Shown one piece after another: positions 23,288 to 25,709 of a stretch of 25,709 bases of DNA (the stretch's first letter is position 1; the number at the start of each line of letters is the position of its first letter). The DNA comes from a virus, in the IMG/VR virus record IMGVR_UViG_3300037189_001192, positions 1-25,709 of that record; one strand, 5' to 3'. A model generated the notes under the pieces. That model was not told the origin of the DNA, searched no databases, and saw only the letters and a list, made by a program, of their open reading frames with translations. A program made the translations under genes and the position numbers.

Positions 23288-25709
23288 TTACTTATGACGC
23301 CATAGTGGGTCTGTTAGATATTCGTAATCTTCTCGAAGACTTACGCCTAAACCACTATATGTTAGTTTATAGTTAGTAGTATTAATAGCGGCCAATTGAT
23401 TAACTGTTGTGTCTGTTGGATAGAATAATTTATATCCAAAGGTTCCGGCAGCCCCTCTATTAAGATCAAAGAGACCTCCATGACGTCCACCTTTATATAT
23501 TCTAATCTTATAATACATACCCAGATCTGGATTGTGAGTCCACAATAACTTAAACTGATCTTCTAACCAAGTACCCCATGAAGTACTATATGGATTAGAC
23601 ATTCTTTGTAGACTGCCTGTATGCTCTATGTCTCTGCCACCGTTTAAGTAGAGTTGCTTAGTACCAACATCAGTAGATGTTATAGGCAATGCTGAAGCAC
23701 TACTAATCGTTTGTGTCCATGGTCCATTAGTATTTCTAGACTGGAAGATTTCTGCACCGATTCTGTTATTCTTTGAGTTGATATAAAATTCTACTGGACC
23801 TGTCAGCGAGGAGAAGGTATAGAAGAATTCTTCAAAAACATATCCGCTATCATCACGGGAATTACTTCTTTGTTCCTGTACTACATTAGTGACAATTTGA
23901 ACTACTGTAGGTTCAACTGGTGCAACTTCTACAGCACCATCAGTAGCTCTTGTCTGGGAAACTAGAGTTTTTTCGACATATGGTAACGAGTGAGCATCTG
24001 TGCCAGAATTACTTAGTCCAATATTAATTTCGTTAACTAGTGGTGATAAGTAACCATCAACAATAGTAGCACTATAATGTGGATTGGATACGTCAGAATA
24101 TGTGTAATCTTCAAAACCGTCTACAAAGAAACCAAACTTGAAACGATCTGCACCATCATAGCCAGGAATAGATCTTTTTTGTGCTATTGTTTCAGTTAAG
24201 GACAATGAAGTATAATATTCTAAATCGTCAATTCTTCTCTCTAACTTACCAATATCCTGCATAGTATAGTTGCGAGGTTGTAGAGCATTACGATCTGTTA
24301 CACCTAATGGTGTCGCCACGCGATAATTGTTTAGTCTGTGTGTTGTGTATTTTTCGTTAGCAATCTTAGTATCTGCAAATGCCGTTGTGTTTGCTGACAA
24401 CACAAAAGGTTGTGAAGGATATGCTGGAATGTTTAGTATGTTAATCGTTAGAGCGTTTTCTGGAGAAGGCGGAGCCTCGTTAGAACCAGGAGTACCTTTA
24501 ATTACACGGAACTGATTTGACGTATCTATGATAACTCTATCTGTTCTGCCAACATAATTAGTGATCGTGGCAGATAATTCCGAATCAGGTACAGGAAATT
24601 TCTTATCATCTCCTGAGAAAGCATTTGAATATGATAGCTCGGCTGGATTGATAGGAGCTGTTGCAAAATTAGCCGCAGTAACAGGTGTTGCAGTTGTATT
24701 TGAGTTTGGTCTAATATCAAATTGATCCCGAAGGTCGTAATAGTTACCTCTATTACCATATACCTCTGGAATTTCTAATGTATTAATAGTACCTGTAGAA
24801 GAAGCTAAAGATATACCATCATTTAAAGGATATGTACCAGAACCTCCTGGTGCCTTTAAACCTCCAGTAGCATTATGAGTGAAGTAATCAAAATCAACTA
24901 GAAGAAAATCTGTAGATTGTAATGTTATGTTTGCTTTTGGTTTTAGATATAGGTACGACATTCCATAATAATCTTCTGTTTGATTATGATCAATATAGAA
25001 GTTTTGAGTCACATCTTGTCCTGTCGAAGGACCGAAGGTCCCATCTGTACCTAAATAAACTGTGTTAAGTCTAAAGACATCAGATACCCCTAGAGCCCAA
25101 GGACCTATAGTTGTGTCAGCATTATTGCTTAGACGCAATCTAACCATTCTATGTCTGTTAACAGTCTTAGCCACCGGCGTGATATTAGCTTGTTTCGCAT
25201 TATAGGTAACAGCCGCAGATACGCTTGGAGAAATTGCGCCCATGTTAATAGTGAGTAGTTTGCGTGACGTGTTAGTTGCTACAGTAACTCGATCCATAGG
25301 TATAGGAACGTTTGCTGGATAACCTAATGTAAATGTATTAGCAGTAGCGAGGAACACCGCATTACTCATTAGCGTAGCGAAGGTATTGTTGCTAACAGAC
25401 TTAATCTGTGCATAACCAAGCACACCAACTTTAATATAATCCCCTGCAGAGATATCTGTTAAGAAGCGATTAGTTGCAGGATTAGTACCAATCAGGCTTG
25501 TTGAAGTTGTATTGCAGCTAACAGGTCCACCTAATGTAACGCTACTAGCAGTGTTAGCTAGCGGAACAATAATAATATCTCTCTCTTGTGTAGAAGAAAG
25601 TGTACCTGCATAAGGGAATATGTCGCTACCAGATGAAGCTAACGCAATAGTAATAACACCGCCTGTAGATACTGTATAATTGTTAACTGTGCGATAATTA
25701 TAAGAAACA
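23288..25709 (-). CDS. Large virion structural protein, C-terminal 806 aa (runs off right edge)
   Basis: The frame stays open from its stop at 23288 to the window edge, so the true start lies outside. The GTG at 25421-25423 is an internal codon: upstream in frame I read YRTVNNYTVSTGGVITIALA, ERDIIIVPLANTASSVTLGG and ISAGDYIKVGVLGYAQIKSV without a stop or Met. The visible part has beta-strand repeats, then NYTMQDIGKLERRIDDLEYY near 24205-24265, a motif I recall from T4-like cyanophage virion proteins. It ends with WTHNPDLGMYYKIRIYKGGR and LTDPLWRHK. It is likely a baseplate or tail structural protein acting with the 894-aa product, which follows after 22 bp. Assignment to a named family needs the missing N-terminus. 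Confidence 0.7.
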   Translation of the reverse strand, partial: VSYNYRTVNNYTVSTGGVITIALASSGSDIFPYAGTLSSTQERDIIIVPLANTASSVTLGGPVSCNTTSTSLIGTNPATNRFLTDISAGDYIKVGVLGYAQIKSVSNNTFATLMSNAVFLATANTFTLGYPANVPIPMDRVTVATNTSRKLLTINMGAISPSVSAAVTYNAKQANITPVAKTVNRHRMVRLRLSNNADTTIGPWALGVSDVFRLNTVYLGTDGTFGPSTGQDVTQNFYIDHNQTEDYYGMSYLYLKPKANITLQSTDFLLVDFDYFTHNATGGLKAPGGSGTYPLNDGISLASSTGTINTLEIPEVYGNRGNYYDLRDQFDIRPNSNTTATPVTAANFATAPINPAELSYSNAFSGDDKKFPVPDSELSATITNYVGRTDRVIIDTSNQFRVIKGTPGSNEAPPSPENALTINILNIPAYPSQPFVLSANTTAFADTKIANEKYTTHRLNNYRVATPLGVTDRNALQPRNYTMQDIGKLERRIDDLEYYTSLSLTETIAQKRSIPGYDGADRFKFGFFVDGFEDYTYSDVSNPHYSATIVDGYLSPLVNEINIGLSNSGTDAHSLPYVEKTLVSQTRATDGAVEVAPVEPTVVQIVTNVVQEQRSNSRDDSGYVFEEFFYTFSSLTGPVEFYINSKNNRIGAEIFQSRNTNGPWTQTISSASALPITSTDVGTKQLYLNGGRDIEHTGSLQRMSNPYSTSWGTWLEDQFKLLWTHNPDLGMYYKIRIYKGGRHGGLFDLNRGAAGTFGYKLFYPTDTTVNQLAAINTTNYKLTYSGLGVSLREDYEYLTDPLWRHK

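Overview
The window is a late structural segment of a T4-type tailed phage (myovirus), A+T-rich by eye (roughly 60% A+T). Three observations support this. Nearly all of it is tightly packed virion and tail-fibre genes read leftward. The only three gaps longer than 30 bp each hold an exact TATAAATA, the T4 late-promoter motif read by the gp55 sigma factor. The protein architectures (collagen-like G-[YF]-x-G-S-x shafts, S74 intramolecular chaperone, gp53-like fibre tips, beta-helix fibres) resemble those of marine T4-like phages of cyanobacteria, Pelagibacter and relatives. The host cannot be fixed from this window.

Layout, in the direction of transcription of the minus strand (right to left): (i) 25709-20396, two large virion structural proteins (the first runs off the right edge) and a 61-aa coiled-coil protein; (ii) 20390-18662, a tail fibre with a gp53-like tip and a tail-assembly-chaperone-like protein; (iii) 18653-10047, cassette A: late promoter, beta-helix protein (692 aa), small beta-rich protein (144 aa), giant collagen-like fibre with an S74 chaperone (1306 aa), beta-propeller-like fibre (713 aa); (iv) 10035-8280, a 90-aa unknown, a heme-oxygenase-like protein, then a late promoter and two small virion proteins; (v) 8302-4865, on the opposite strand, one gene for a fusion of four glycosyltransferase domains with its own late promoter; (vi) 4842-1, cassette B: late promoter, beta-helix protein (542 aa), small beta-rich protein (155 aa), collagen-like fibre (791 aa), and the start of another propeller-like protein that runs off the left edge.

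The most notable result is that cassettes A and B have the same gene order and architecture, each behind its own late promoter. This looks like an old segmental duplication of a whole fibre-building operon, with the two collagen fibres later acquiring different tips. Between the copies sit two enzyme-like accessory genes: the late-expressed multi-domain glycosyltransferase, which I suspect decorates the fibres, and the heme-oxygenase-like protein. I saw no tRNA, CRISPR, integrase, insertion sequence or obvious intrinsic terminator. There is no gene-free stretch over 300 bases.
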